Origin: Pseudophaeomoniella oleicola
Taxonomy: Eukaryota; Ascomycota; Eurotiomycetes; Phaeomoniellales; Phaeomoniellaceae
Direction: 5' to 3'
Assembly (NCBI GenBank): GCA_003868215.1
Contig: QWDQ01000027.1
Location: 248,001 to 312,000 of the forward strand
Length of the DNA: 64,000 nt
Shown: positions 12,001-22,435 of the stretch, piece by piece
Numbering within the stretch: position 1 is the first letter of the stretch
Layout: each line of letters starts with the position of its first letter
Notes under the pieces: model-generated
Database searches by the model: none
The model's input: only the letters and a program-made list of their open reading frames with translations
What the model was told of the DNA's origin: nothing
Translations under genes and position numbers: made by a program

Positions 12001-12551
12001 ATGCTGAAGGTGAGTCTTGAGCTTGGCGTTTCCGGAACAGCCTGTGTTTCTTCGTTGGCATTCTCATCTGTCGCAAAGAGTGCAGCATCACGTTCTGAAC
12101 TCGTCTTCAGGAATAACCCCAGGAATCGAACCATTCGATCACCTGCGGCCTCCGTCTTTTTGACACCAAGGATCCTTGTGACACATCGTTTGATTTCTGC
12201 AACGAATTCTTCTTCCCCAAATTGCGCCAGAACGCGCTCCTCTCCTTGCTTTTTGTTTTTCTTCCCGGCGTCGGCGAAATCATAGCAGCACTGTTCCATA
12301 CATTTCCTCAGTCTTACAACCAGCTTCCGATGGCCAGTGGTTGATTTGTAGGAGTCGGCAAAAATAGCGCAAATGTAATCGCGCAACTGATTGGCTGGCC
12401 CTTCATCATCAACGTCGACGTTGAAAGATGCGGTTGATGGGCGAGCTGAAGACATAGTCGATGCGGAATTCAGAGTTGGCACCGACGATTTGCGAGACAT
12501 GCGTTGCGCCGATGAAGACACCGACGCTCTGGAAGCCACTCGACCAGGCAT
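9096..12551 (-). CDS. YCG1: condensin complex subunit 3 (Ycg1/Cnd3/CAP-G)
   Basis: A single uninterrupted frame of 1151 residues on the minus strand. It encodes the HEAT-repeat (kleisin-binding) subunit of condensin, which with the other HEAT subunit binds Brn1 and DNA for mitotic chromosome compaction. Visible features are a Ser-rich N-terminus, HEAT-type helices through the middle (KAVRFRATQIISHVINTLE, EPTIRIQAVMGLGRLAG, TSAEVRRSLLLNLPL), and the family's C-terminal block around IMINMKCLHIAQCMLQNVDG. An acidic Gln-rich tail ends DIDGEEEL. The length fits the filamentous fungal orthologues. The acidic insert after GRLAGNEAEEDN and the tail are low-complexity. The start at 12551 is the first Met of the frame. 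Confidence 0.93.
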   Translation of the reverse strand: MPGRVASRASVSSSAQRMSRKSSVPTLNSASTMSSARPSTASFNVDVDDEGPANQLRDYICAIFADSYKSTTGHRKLVVRLRKCMEQCCYDFADAGKKNKKQGEERVLAQFGEEEFVAEIKRCVTRILGVKKTEAAGDRMVRFLGLFLKTSSERDAALFATDENANEETQAVPETPSSRLTFSILSMLIPLLSAKEKAVRFRATQIISHVINTLETIDDELYLLIRQGLIKRIRDKEPTIRIQAVMGLGRLAGNEAEEDNDDEDDEDVDSSGLLGKLLDALQNDTSAEVRRSLLLNLPLTPATLPYLLERARDLDGATRRALYARLLPTLGDFRHLSLSMREKLLRWGLRDRDENVRKAAGRLFRERWIEDCAGTRVEPVDGQPAPQQEVAPPSIPALLELLERIDIVNSGVEDGIALEAMKEFWDGRPDYLDAVNFDDEFWSHLTPEAAFVARSFNEFCQQNDSYQSLVEEKMPEVTRLGFYLQKYLNSLLDTLKKAAEEGTEEDTVEQEFIVEQLLHMALTLDYTDEIGRRKMFSLLREALAMADLPDEVTRLAIEVLRLVCGQDAAGEKEFCGIVLEAIAEVHDNIVPEPAQGEDDESFVSARSEVSDNSSAGRSKKSSARSTEEGSEQEDKAIREIMINMKCLHIAQCMLQNVDGNLQQNISLVTMLNNLVVPAVRSHEAPIRERGLVCLGLCCLLDRTLAEENITLFIHCFSKGHEALQVTSLQILCDILVTHPSLLSPVEPNDGEESTTTPIPLHQKPLLKAFTRALKPANSAPAVQAAAATSLSKLLLTSRLMIPSSSLDDVLRALVSSFFNPATTDNPAHRQALAYFLPVYSHSRLENCERMARVAVGVVHTVMNAADEYYTLEAEEDSDGDVDETKAEKHVKALMATVVGMLSEWTDGRKVVSINTESFDAEKQTNSIQGDNVHLIVAIDILERALSNGCHTLERKFLLNFLAKLVIPSSPPPTSTTSSSSSDPYGAAPFSSTFGVTTEEQKLKDQMLRETQFTLATTLKALLDEAISEDIAKDATGRNTLVKVKNSALKLVKPVSSASISGAGDVGRRRGGATTSIPVRTTTTTRTAKRSDDDEGGEGDGNVVERTSVGGDDDADADGDGDEDGTTQQPQEQQQQRQEEDNSMDIDGEEEL

Positions 12552-15500
12552 TGCGTCTTTGATAGAAAAACACAGCTACGAATTAGTGGTCTTTATTCTC
12601 AACATTTTAAGCAAAGCAGTTAATGCTGTTGTGTTGGTGGTTGGTGATGAAGGGCATTGTTGACAAGTATCGGAAAAGGGTATAGCGCAAAAAAGACCCT
12701 CATTTCCTTGGCGTTCACGAATACGTCGTACATGATCCCGATTGCTCGTTGCTCGTAGCTCAGATCACAAGCGATGATCAGGGGAAAGTACGTAGAATCA
12801 ATCAACAACTTGGGATTTAGGTTGAATGCCTAGATATGCTGAATCTTCAAGATCCAGTTTCTATGAGCAGTCACCGACCAGCTCGTCCTGGTGAAGGAAC
12901 GATAGCAGCCATTGTTGTATAGTCTAATCTCGCGGACGGACTGGACGACGTGCCAAATATGAGTCTATCTTCGCGGAAAGTCTGAAAGTAGCAAGCGCTC
13001 CAAACCGAATTCTTGACTTATTGCATCTAATGACGGCAGAAGATCTGTTGGCTTGTAGGAATGCCTGCGTACAAGGGGGAAAGACAGCATATGCAGGCTT
13101 TGGGAGACATATTACGCATCTAATAAGCAGGAGAGGTGAAGAAGCGAAGTTTACCTCCCACTGGAACGTTGATGATGTAACCTGCAGAAATACGTAGAGG
13201 CAAATTCACATGTCTAGAGCAAGAACTTCCCCCAGATGGATAGAGGTAGACATAGGTTTGATGTGTAGTATTTCATGAGAATGCGACCTGTCCACGAAAT
13301 ATATTGGAACGCTTTCGTCAGGATGACGCTGAACAAGTTGACTAGCAACATGCATTGCAACCTGTGTTATAGATAGGTGTTACTTAGGTAGGTGAAGAGT
13401 CAGGATTGAGAATTGACATCAGTGCGCGATGGACAAGATGGCACTGATTTCACAAGAACAGGCACAGCCCGTCGTGACGTACGGCAGAGTGTTACAACGC
13501 GGTTGCCGCTGCTCCTTTCATCAGCAAGGAGGATGTTGAGTGGCAATCAGGACCTTAGGCATCTTCAGCTGAATGTGAGCATCATATGAAAGCTGTCTGG
13601 GCAAACAGATGACTCTCACTGGGGGTAGGATGACTTCTCACTTGAAATCCGCGGAAGAGGCCGCCCCCAGCAGAATCGTCGGGGGATTATCGGGAGAAGG
13701 TGACTGCCTGTTCCAGATCACCATAGTGTTCCGGGCCGTACCAGACGATAGCCACATCGCCGCCGTGTGCATGGACCACCTGATGGCTCATGTTGACATC
13801 GCCGTTGACGCAATGTCTACTTTGTGGATTTGCAGTGCAGCAGTGTACTACATAGTACGTACTATGTATGTGGCGATCGTTGCCACTCGAACCTGAAGAC
13901 ATCAGATAAGCTATTCAGCACCAAGGCTTACTTCTGGGCCTTTTGGTCAGAGACCAATATCGTGTCTGGGTCATAATTCATGTGTCACATGTAGCAGACC
14001 TCGGAGTAGACATGGGCAGATGACTGGCATTTCACGGAGACGAAGGCTACCATCGCCTCCATGTAGAGGTATCACAAGATGAAAACAACTCTGAGACAGC
14101 AGAGGAGAGCATAGGTACGAGCGAGCAATTGATATCGGGAGCCTGATCCGATCCGGCGTGTGTTTTGTAATCTGAGTAAGATAAAATGGAGGCGACATTT
14201 TGGTTTCGGTAGACATCTTGTAGCATGATGTGGTGCATGAACCAGCATAGTGAGTGCGCCTCAGGGACCCAGACACGTTTTCAGTCCTTGATCCTTCTTC
14301 ATTTGCACAGCTTTTCTTGTCAGTGTCAACGTTGTCAAGTACAGCCTCTTGCGTAACAGGGACAGCATCGCGACCACCGGTCCGCACCGCAACCCTCGCC
14401 TGCATCTGAGACATTTGGCGCATCCTTAAGACTTGAGTCAGGGTCGCTGAGGTATTCTGCTTGCCCACACCATGAGATTGGATGGCAACAACCCAAACAC
14501 TCTGTGCTCATCTTGAACTGAGTCGCGGCACATGATAATTACCTTTCGACGTTGCCCAGGTCGTCAAAGATATGATTGAAGATTGTGGTGGGATCTTCTT
14601 TTGCTATCACATTCCAAGGGACCTTTGGTCGCTGGAGAGAATATGTGTTGTGTTGTTGATCTTGGACTGCTGGCACACATTCCAACCACCACTATGACCT
14701 CCACCGTCACAACACACTGTCTCAGTTGAAGTAATGAAGGTAAGGTTGCCTTGAGTAGTAAGCACTGGGCTTGGCATTGTGCTCGATTGACCTGGTACGG
14801 AAGTACCTTGGGTAGTGGATTGGAGAGGAAAACAGGGGGAGATTTCTCTCTCTCCCTTTCATCCTTCACCTGCATATGATGAATTGCATTGTGAAATGCA
14901 AAAAGGTTAATGATACATACTTGAAGTCTTCGGATCGAGTTCCCGAGCCTCTTCAGCGTAAAGTTGCTTTGCCTGCTGTCCCTCCCCTCGACCATGGTCA
15001 AGTTCCAATGATGGCCAAGCATGAAAAAGGTCGATATACAACAGGCGGCTAGACCCTTAATGTGTGAACCGAAGCATATATACTGCAGTCGCTTCGTTGG
15101 GGTCGAGATTGGAGGTGACAGGGAATAAAGCAAATAATCGCCGAGGAGCAGAATTGAGGCAAAGACGGCCATCTCATTGGATCACATTTGTTCGTTTCAT
15201 CTCCATCCCGCGTGTCTCGATATTGCGCTGCAGGTGATTTATCCTTGCAAAGTTGCTTTGGTGCGCCTCTTCTTGCCTCGCCGAATAATAAGCGTCCCAG
15301 GTAACAGGGATCAGCCGAGTCAGACCTACAATTAGGCCTCACAGGTGAACCCAGGCCAAGGGCCAAATCATAAACGAAACAAACGGCTCCCCGTGGGCTG
15401 GTCGCTTTCGTGCAGTTGGCTCCTGCGATCGCCCCTGTCATTCAACAGCGAGACAGATCCTTGCAGCTATTTCATTTCAAAAAAAAGCCACCAGGATTCA

Positions 15501-16155
15501 TTTTTCATCTTTTCATTTTTCCCTCGGTCGGCTCGAGCGTATGACTTCACAAAGGAAAATGGGTCTCGGCCCCATGCAATCATCATCATATCCAGTCAAC
15601 GTGAAGTTTGTTTTCGGTAGAAGGAGGGAGAGGGAGGCGAGTCTAGGTTTTGTAAACATGGTCCTCAAGCATTCCATGAAATAGGTAGGTACCTAGGTAG
15701 GTAGGTAGGGATCGAGGATAACTCGAAATGACTTATCAAATGGACCAGAAAACATAGGTCAATTGAAGGCCCATGCACTTTCAACCCCATGAGCGCCTTT
15801 TCTATCCCCCTGTCGGTGCATGTACCAACTGTTAGCGAAAGTTTTCCCGAGTGGGTGTGGTACATTGTCATGGGCCTTGCCACTGTTCATACAGTTTCAT
15901 GGTGAAATGAAGGATGGATTGGTAGATTGATTGCAAATTGCCTACCTGGGAAACTCCCTACAAACACTGACGACCTCTTTTCTTTCTGTCTCTCTCCCTC
16001 ACCACTCTCGATGATGTAAACACATTCACCCATTCACTCATTCACTCGTTCATTCATTCACGTTCATTCATTTATATCTCGGGCTTGCTCCCAGATAACT
16101 TCATGGACTGACCATAGACATTGACTACTGACTCCCTGAGGAGCATGTAAACAAG
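12552..16155. other. 3.6 kb intergenic region, no supported gene
   Basis: Reading frames at 13971-14468 (165 codons) and 14564-15172 (202 codons), both minus strand, have no recognisable domain and biased, low-information composition. The region holds a 20-base perfect palindrome at 13849, a TACCTAGGTA word at 15690, and a run of CATTCA/CACT units at about 16025-16075 just before the GH49 start. Confidence 0.5.
13849..13868. repeat. 20-base perfect palindrome
   Basis: TACATAGTACGTACTATGTA reads identically on both strands. It lies in non-coding DNA and its core contains TACGTA, related to the TACTACGTAGTA word found elsewhere in the window. Confidence 0.7.
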
Positions 16156-18051
16156 ATGCACGGCGTGCGCTCATTCATTTCTTACACTCTTTCATCTCTC
16201 TTCTTCCTTTCAGCCTTGTCAAATGCTGCCTCGATCGGCAAGCATCGACATCGCCATTCCCACCGTGGCACAGTTCCTTCCAGCTCTAACAATACTATCA
16301 ACAACAGCTACCTTCACACCTGGTGGCACAACACTGGCGAAATCAATACCAATACTTCCGTTCAACCTGGCAATGTTCGACAATCTCATCTGTATTCGGT
16401 GCAAGTCGCCACTCTTGCTTCATCTACCAGTATCACAAGCCTTTCCTACTATGATTCTTTTGTTTACGAGTCCATTCCTCGCAATGGGAACGGAAACATC
16501 CTGAACCCCAATGATCCAACATCGACGACAACCAATGATGACGGGATTACCATCGAGCAAGATATCGGCATGTCCATGGCATGGTCCCAGTTCCTCCATG
16601 CCCAAGATGTGGTGGTCAAGATACAGAGACTCGACGGCTACAAAGCGAATGCAAGTGAAATAACCATACGACCGACGACATTGGGATATGGTGTGACTGC
16701 ATCTGGAGGTGCCATCTACATCACGGTGCCGTACAGTGCCTCTGGAACGAGGTTTTCCGTTGAGTTCAATGACGACTTGTACACATTCCGCGATGGGTCG
16801 ACCAATCCTTCAGCGGGCTTCGTGCAGAATAAAGTCAAGACGGGTGACAGCTATGTCGACACACTAAGTGAGACTGAGAATCCCATCCTCGGCGTTGAAC
16901 CTCTCAATTCCTTGCTCATCTTCGCAAGCCCAATGGAGGCAGCTGATATGGTCCCTGATGCGAGCGACCCTACCTCTTACATCGTTCCTCAAGGCCAAGT
17001 GAGCGGATTGGACAGGATCACTTCCACCACTGTCATATTCAATCCTGGAGTGTATTACCTAGGAGCGACGGCCCATGCTCTCCTGAGCTCGACAGTCAAT
17101 TGGGTATACTTCGCTCCTGGTGCTTATGTCAAGGGCGCTGTCGAATATCAGGGTGTCAATGCACCTGTCATTAAGGCCACCGGTCACGGTGTTCTATCTG
17201 GCGAGCAATACGTTTACCAAGCAAACACGGCTGACGGCTATCAAAATGCAAAATCCCAAGACTATTCCTTGCGCATGTGGCGCGGCGTGAGTACTGCCAA
17301 CTTGAACCAAACCTGGTTCATCGACGGTCCAACTATCAATGCCCCACCCTTCAACACGATGGACTGGACAGGCGACATGAACACGCTGAGTGTTGTTGCA
17401 AATGACTACAAACAAGTCGGTTCCTTCTTCGGTCAGACAGATGGTATGGAAATGTACCCTTTTTCCACCTTCACGAATATCTTCTACCACTCCAATGACG
17501 ACACCATCAAGACCTACTACTCCAACGTTAGTGCTTCAGATATTGTGGTCTGGAAGGGCACAACGGCGCCAGTGGTACAATTTGGCTGGGCATCCCGCCA
17601 TCTTACTAATATCACTGTCAGCCATGTCGATATCATCCACTCTCGGTGGAACAGCAATTCGTCAAACCCAGGTCTTATTGGCGCAACCGATATCGGTGGC
17701 TCGACCTCGACAAGCACTGCAGACACAAGCAACACAATATCGCACATGCACTTCAGCGGCTTCCGTTCTGAGGGTATTTCCGGCCCGATATTCCGTATCA
17801 ACCCGCTGCAAAACTTCGAAGATATCACGCTAGACATGTTCTGGATCGCAGAATTTGGACCTGAGGTGATGGGGATACCTACTTCTCACATGCCTTTCTT
17901 CACCGACAGCGACGGAACCGGAGTCAGTGTCTCTAATTTCACCATCAGCAATCACATGGTTGGAGACACGATGGTCACATCGGACAATGCAGAGAGCCTT
18001 GGCTTGCTGACCTATGCGGATGAGTACTCGGAAGGGATCATTGTTGTCTGA
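16156..18051 (+). CDS. secreted GH49 glycosidase, isopullulanase-like
   Basis: A single exon of 631 residues. A signal peptide covers about residues 1-24 (hydrophobic SSLFFLSALSNA), followed by a His-rich stretch. The rest matches GH49, the family of fungal dextranase and isopullulanase: LHTWWHNTGEINT, PGNVRQSHLYSVQV, WVYFAPGAYVKGAVEY, GHGVLSGEQYVYQAN, INAPPFNTMDWTG. The catalytic acids align with those reported for Aspergillus niger isopullulanase (Asp353, Glu356, Asp372, Asp373). They appear as D429 and E432 in QTDGMEMYP and D448/D449 in NDDTIK, with identical spacing. The text is closer to isopullulanase than to dextranase, so pullulan (or a similar alpha-glucan) is the likelier substrate. 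That assignment is inferred. Many N-glycosylation sequons are present, as expected for a secreted enzyme. Confidence 0.88.
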   Translation: MHGVRSFISYTLSSLFFLSALSNAASIGKHRHRHSHRGTVPSSSNNTINNSYLHTWWHNTGEINTNTSVQPGNVRQSHLYSVQVATLASSTSITSLSYYDSFVYESIPRNGNGNILNPNDPTSTTTNDDGITIEQDIGMSMAWSQFLHAQDVVVKIQRLDGYKANASEITIRPTTLGYGVTASGGAIYITVPYSASGTRFSVEFNDDLYTFRDGSTNPSAGFVQNKVKTGDSYVDTLSETENPILGVEPLNSLLIFASPMEAADMVPDASDPTSYIVPQGQVSGLDRITSTTVIFNPGVYYLGATAHALLSSTVNWVYFAPGAYVKGAVEYQGVNAPVIKATGHGVLSGEQYVYQANTADGYQNAKSQDYSLRMWRGVSTANLNQTWFIDGPTINAPPFNTMDWTGDMNTLSVVANDYKQVGSFFGQTDGMEMYPFSTFTNIFYHSNDDTIKTYYSNVSASDIVVWKGTTAPVVQFGWASRHLTNITVSHVDIIHSRWNSNSSNPGLIGATDIGGSTSTSTADTSNTISHMHFSGFRSEGISGPIFRINPLQNFEDITLDMFWIAEFGPEVMGIPTSHMPFFTDSDGTGVSVSNFTISNHMVGDTMVTSDNAESLGLLTYADEYSEGIIVV

Positions 18052-18785
18052 GGCCAAAATGGTCTGATGTCCATTGTTTCGACTGCGAGCTTTCACGCAC
18101 CTTTTCACATTCATTTGGCTTCAATTCTTCTCACAGACCGGTGCTGTTATTCTTTGATTCGATTCTTACACTCGCTTATGACTTCTTACCCCGATAAATA
18201 GCTGTTACGATACGACTCTCCTTCAGTGTGGATACCAAAAAACCAGGGGATGATGGATGATGGCATCCTGGAGGACAAGGCGTATGCGGATCTTTCTATG
18301 CAATGAGAGCTTTCCTCGAGGTAGAAATGAAATAAGCAATGTTGATATTCCAAAGTACAGCTATAAGCACTGTAGATTAGTAGAGTCAATAAACAGTCCT
18401 CAATCAGTGTCAACGGCGTGTGCAGATGTTGGAAGACCGGGTTGGAGCCCAGGAATGCATTGTGGCATATGCGAGATGTCGTTGAGGACTTGACTTTGTG
18501 ATACGTACAATGTAGGAAACAGTTGAAGATGATCATCTGCTGGGACCCCTGACGGCTGACGGGTACCGTAGTACTACGTAGTTTTGGGGGGGGTGGGGGG
18601 CCTTATCGGGCAGGCGCACGCCTAGTTGTACGTAGTAATTATTGTATGACGAAGGGTTGATTGCCGGAAACCCACATCTTTTTGTAAATGCGAGAGCGCA
18701 TCGCATGCACTGCTCCAGACGGCCCAAACCAGCCTCGAAGTGATACGCTCTGGAAATGAACACAGTTCTATAATCAACCTCGACT
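18052..18785. other. intergenic between GH49 and PDAT genes
   Basis: 3' flank of the GH49 gene and promoter of the PDAT gene. It contains an ACTACGTAGT palindrome at 18573 beside a G-rich run (about 18586-18600). No gene seen. Confidence 0.6.
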
Positions 18786-18809
18786 TTGACCCTAGACTAC
18801 GACAGCGCC

Positions 18810-20805
18810 ATGTCGGGCCTACGGCGGCGCCTGGTCAATGTCTTTCGAGAGTCTCCATTGCCGTCGCCGTCGACTTCGCGCGAAACAACGCCTGCGCCAG
18901 GTGAAGATGTGCGCCTAGTCACAGTCGAAAAACTTAAACGAATGAAGTCGAAGGGCACCAAACGACGAAATTGGTTCATCTTTGGCCTTGGAGGCCTCTT
19001 CGGTGTACTCATCGCGGTGTTTTTCGCGAATCAGCAAGAGGTCATCAAACTTGAAGGTTTAATGGATGTCAATCTCGACAGTCTGATGGATGTACTACCC
19101 GCTGGCCTGGTCAAAGATGCTAGGGACCTAACGGTATGTCCGTTTTACATGGGCTCAGTCATGTTTGCTTACGATCAAACCACAGAAAGCAGAACGAGAA
19201 GCCGTCAATTACGATTCATTTTCGGTTGGGCTGCAGCTGCAGTCGCAAGGTGTTTCGGCAAACCATCCGGTTATCATGGTCCCAGGGGTGATATCGACAG
19301 GATTGGAATCATGGGGAACTGATGAAGCTTCGAGACCATACTTTCGCAAGCGACTGTGGGGATCGTGGTCGATGATGCGTGCGCTGGTCTTGGACAAGGC
19401 CTCGTGGAAGAGACATATCATGCTGGACAAGGATACTGGGTTGGACCCCCCTGGGATCAAATTACGTGCAGCTCAGGGATTTGACGCGGCTGACTTCTTC
19501 ATCACTGGGTATTGGATATGGAACAAAATCCTGGAGAACCTTGCAACCATTGGCTATGACCCAACGAATGCATTCACCGCAGCGTACGATTGGCGGCTGA
19601 GCTACATGAATCTGGAAGTTCGTGATCAGTACTTTACTCGTCTAAAATCCTATATTGAAGTTGCCGTTCAAACATCAGGCAAGAAGATCGTACTCGTCTC
19701 TCACAGCATGGGCAGTCAAGTTGTCCTGTACTTCTTCAAATGGGTTGAAAATCCTTCATATGGAAATGGTGGTTCTAATTGGGTCGACAAGTATATTGAC
19801 TCATGGATCAACATTTCAGGGTGCATGCTTGGAGCCCTGAAAGGAGTACCAGCGGTCTTATCTGGGGAAATGAAAGATACTGCCCAACTCAATGCTTTCG
19901 CCGTCTATGGAACTGACAAATTTTTGAGCAAGGAGGAACGAGCAGAAATCTTCCGTGCTATGCCTGGTATATCATCTATGCTGCCCAAAGGAGGAGAAGC
20001 GGTATGGGGTAATCACACATGGGCCCCGGATGACGACGTGCCACCAAAGCAGAACAGTTCGTTTGGTCCGTTCCTGAACTTCCAAGCCGACAAAGTCTCT
20101 CTAGACGCACACATCAAAGGTGATGAATCCGTGTCGGATTCTGGACTCCACATTCCGGCCAAAAATCTGACTGTTCCTGAAGCTCTGGAATACTTATTCA
20201 AGCATTCTGAGCCGTGGTACCGACGCCAGATCCTGGATTCCTATTCACACGGCGTTGCGCATACCAAAGCGGAGGTGATCAGGAACGACAACCGTCCCAC
20301 GACTTGGCTAAACCCACTGGAAGCTCGACTACCTTATGCACCGTCAATGAAGATTTATTGCTTCTACGGTATTGGAAAGCCAACAGAGAGAGGCTACTTT
20401 TATAAAAAGGCAGAAAATCCACTCTCGCCGAAGCTCAATGTCACAATCGACACGTCATTCTCGACCGGGAACGGTCATGTGGACCACGGCGTTATATTCG
20501 GCGAAGGAGATGGCACAGTCAATCTACTCAGTACGGGATACATGTGCGCGAAGGGATGGCGTGGTATAAAACGATACAATCCAGCAGGCATCAAGATCAC
20601 CACTTATGAGATGCCACACGAACCCGACCGCTTCAGCCCCAGAGGTGGACCCAACACAGGCGACCACGTGGATATACTGGGACGCAGCAGCCTCAACGAC
20701 CTCATTTTACGAATCGCTGGTGGTAAGGGAGATTTCCTTGAAGACAACTTCGTCAGCAGAATTCGAGAGTATGCTGAGAGAGTCAAGATATACGACGACG
20801 AATGA
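18810..20805 (+). CDS. LRO1: phospholipid:diacylglycerol acyltransferase (PDAT)
   Basis: Two exons, 18810-19133 and 19186-20805, with a 52-base intron (GTATGT...CACAG), give 647 residues; an in-frame Met at 18786 would add eight. The enzyme transfers an acyl chain from a phospholipid to diacylglycerol to make triacylglycerol at the ER. The short N-terminus is cytosolic with basic residues (KRMKSKGTKRRN), followed by one membrane anchor (WFIFGLGGLFGVLIAVFF). The lumenal LCAT-like domain shows VIMVPGVISTGLESWG, the nucleophile serine at about residue 282 in VSHSMGSQVVLYFFKW, the aspartate in GEGDGTVNLLSTGY and the histidine in TGDHVDILG. The nucleophile elbow reads SHSMG where yeast has GHSMG. 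The order and length match yeast Lro1. Confidence 0.95.
19134..19185 (+). other. intron of the PDAT gene
   Basis: GTATGT donor, CACAG acceptor, 52 bases, phase 0. Removing it joins KDARDLT to KAEREAVNYDSF. Confidence 0.85.
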
Positions 20806-21499
20806 AAAGTGTAATCGGTCGGGTTTCGCGCATTTACGAAGGATCATATAGAGGAAGAGCATGGCATGGCAATGGAACGTTTCCCCAAAAACCCACGCAC
20901 ATATACAGCGACGGAGAGAAAGATAGATTCCCTTTTTCTTTTCCTTCCAGCGATACCCATGATAGTAATAAATTTGAATTGCCCCCCATCTATCGTGATT
21001 CTCTCTGACTCTATCATTGTAGGTATTACCTACAGTTGCGCCGAAAAAAGCTGTAGCCTTGCGGCGACTGAAATGAAATTGTCCAAGGTTAAGGTAAGGA
21101 GGTCCTGCCAAGTTTTATTATTTCCAACCATGATGACGGACGGACGATGAACAGTCAAGGGCGGTTTGATCTGTACTACTGACTTATGAGGTATATTCCT
21201 TTTTTTTTTTTTTGCTTTTTATCCTTCGCTTCTTCTTATATTCTTATTTCCGGGGTTGTATTTTGTATTTGGCATCCACGGGAGTGGTTATGACAGTAAT
21301 CATCATTTCATTTCATAGCTGAACTAGGTACATAATTCATTGTTTGGGAATTGCCTATTGCAGTATCTCAATATATGTACTTCACCTCCTACAAACATAA
21401 TTATCTGAAGTGCATATCCAGAATCTAAAAACCGATCACAATCTTTACTCTTCCTTCCCTCCCTCCCTCCCTCCCTCCTTCATCATCTTCACCACCATC
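20806..21499. other. intergenic between PDAT and the WQ-repeat gene
   Basis: 3' flank of the PDAT gene, then a promoter-like stretch with a long T run near 21201-21213 and a CCCT-repeat leader at about 21455-21478 directly before the next start. No other gene seen. Confidence 0.55.
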
Positions 21500-21772
21500 A
21501 TGTCTACCCCGTCGGCCGCACCACCACAAGATTCATCCTCCTGGCCGGCCTGGAAATCGCACGCATGGCAAACGGCGCCTTGGCAACAATATGAGTGGCA
21601 GGAGTTCCCCTGGCAGAAATGGGCCTGGCAGCGGTATCCGTGGCAGACTTGGGAGGGTCAGAAGTATCCGGGTCAGAAGGCGCCGGTCAGTGTGAGTGCG
21701 AATGGGGATGGGGTTGGGGTTGGGGATGGAAAGGAGAAGGGGAAGGGGAAGAAGGTGAGGAGATGGTATTGA
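21500..21772 (+). CDS. small tryptophan-glutamine pentad-repeat protein
   Basis: A 90-residue frame I cannot assign to any family. The N-terminus (MSTPSAAPPQDSSSWP) leads into nine consecutive five-residue units from residue 18 to 62. Each unit starts W, or G in the last two, and is followed by Q in all but the first. Position four is usually aromatic, and position five is Pro, Ala or Glu (WQEFP, WQKWA, WQRYP, WQTWE). A Gly-Asp-Gly stretch and a basic tail (GKEKGKGKKVRRWY) follow. There is no signal peptide or membrane segment. The start was chosen because it follows a pyrimidine-rich, CCCT-repeat leader typical of fungal genes, in the context CACCATCATG. The longer frame from 21410 would make that leader coding. 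The unit repeat at the DNA level is 15 bases but third positions differ, which suggests an old, selected repeat. Confidence 0.55.
   Translation: MSTPSAAPPQDSSSWPAWKSHAWQTAPWQQYEWQEFPWQKWAWQRYPWQTWEGQKYPGQKAPVSVSANGDGVGVGDGKEKGKGKKVRRWY
21551..21685 (+). repeat. nine 15-base units encoding WQ-type pentads
   Basis: 135 bases divide into nine in-frame 15-base units. Six begin TGGCA[A/G] and the last two begin GGTCAG. Synonymous differences between units show they are not a fresh slippage product. Confidence 0.7.
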
Positions 21773-22357
21773 AGGTTGATCAGGGTGATGGTGATCGAGT
21801 TGGGAGCACAACCACTCGCTGGATGTTGTACCTATCAGAACAAGCTCATCATATGGAAGTCATACACGGAACGCCCATGGTCTTCCTTTTGGTCATCGGC
21901 TTCATCACGGAGACTGATCCAGATAGCATCGTGCGACCAAGCAACGCATCAAACAACAAAATGCTAGTATCGCAGCCACTGGTGACTCAGGCAATGAAAC
22001 TAGGGAGCGACAATGACGGAATTGGATCACCTTAGGGGGTTGTCGCTGAGAGTAAAAGAACAAGAGCAGCCGGTACAGCACTTTATTCGATGCACGAGGC
22101 GGCAGCTCCCCGAATCAGGCAAACCAGAAAATCAGGCCAGAGGAGAGCCAGAGCGATTCAGGTTTGATAATACTAGGAATGAGATAATAAGATGAGAGAA
22201 GATATGTATCTAAATTCAAAGTGACGAGTACCTTTTTGTCTGTTTAGATCTATCAAAGTATTCCCAACGAATGATGCAAGGTTACGGAGATATCTGTGCG
22301 CCAATAATGTGGATATATATTTTTAATTATCTCATTTCCCTCCAACAATTCAGGAAG
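21773..22357. other. intergenic, no supported gene
   Basis: Between the WQ-repeat gene and the first tRNA gene. It includes an AT-rich tract at about 22310-22330 just upstream of the tRNA. No gene seen. Confidence 0.55.
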
Positions 22358-22394
22358 TCCTCGATGGTCTAGTGGTGATGATTTCCGCTTGTCA

Positions 22395-22412
22395 AGATTC
22401 CCATCTAACGAG
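22395..22412 (+). other. canonical tRNA intron, copy 1
   Basis: 18 bases between A37 and C38 of the anticodon loop, the conserved eukaryotic tRNA intron position. Confidence 0.85.
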
Positions 22413-22435
22413 CGCGGGAGACCAGGGTTCGATTC

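Noticed and set aside
13971-14468. 165-codon minus-strand frame
   Set aside because: No motif, no promoter-like leader, and amino-acid use like random translation.
14564-15172. 202-codon minus-strand frame with a hydrophobic start and an internal GTATGT...GCAG intron-like segment of 51 bases
   Set aside because: No recognisable domain. Spliced and unspliced versions stay equally open, and composition downstream is low-information. Not enough to call a gene without RNA or conservation.
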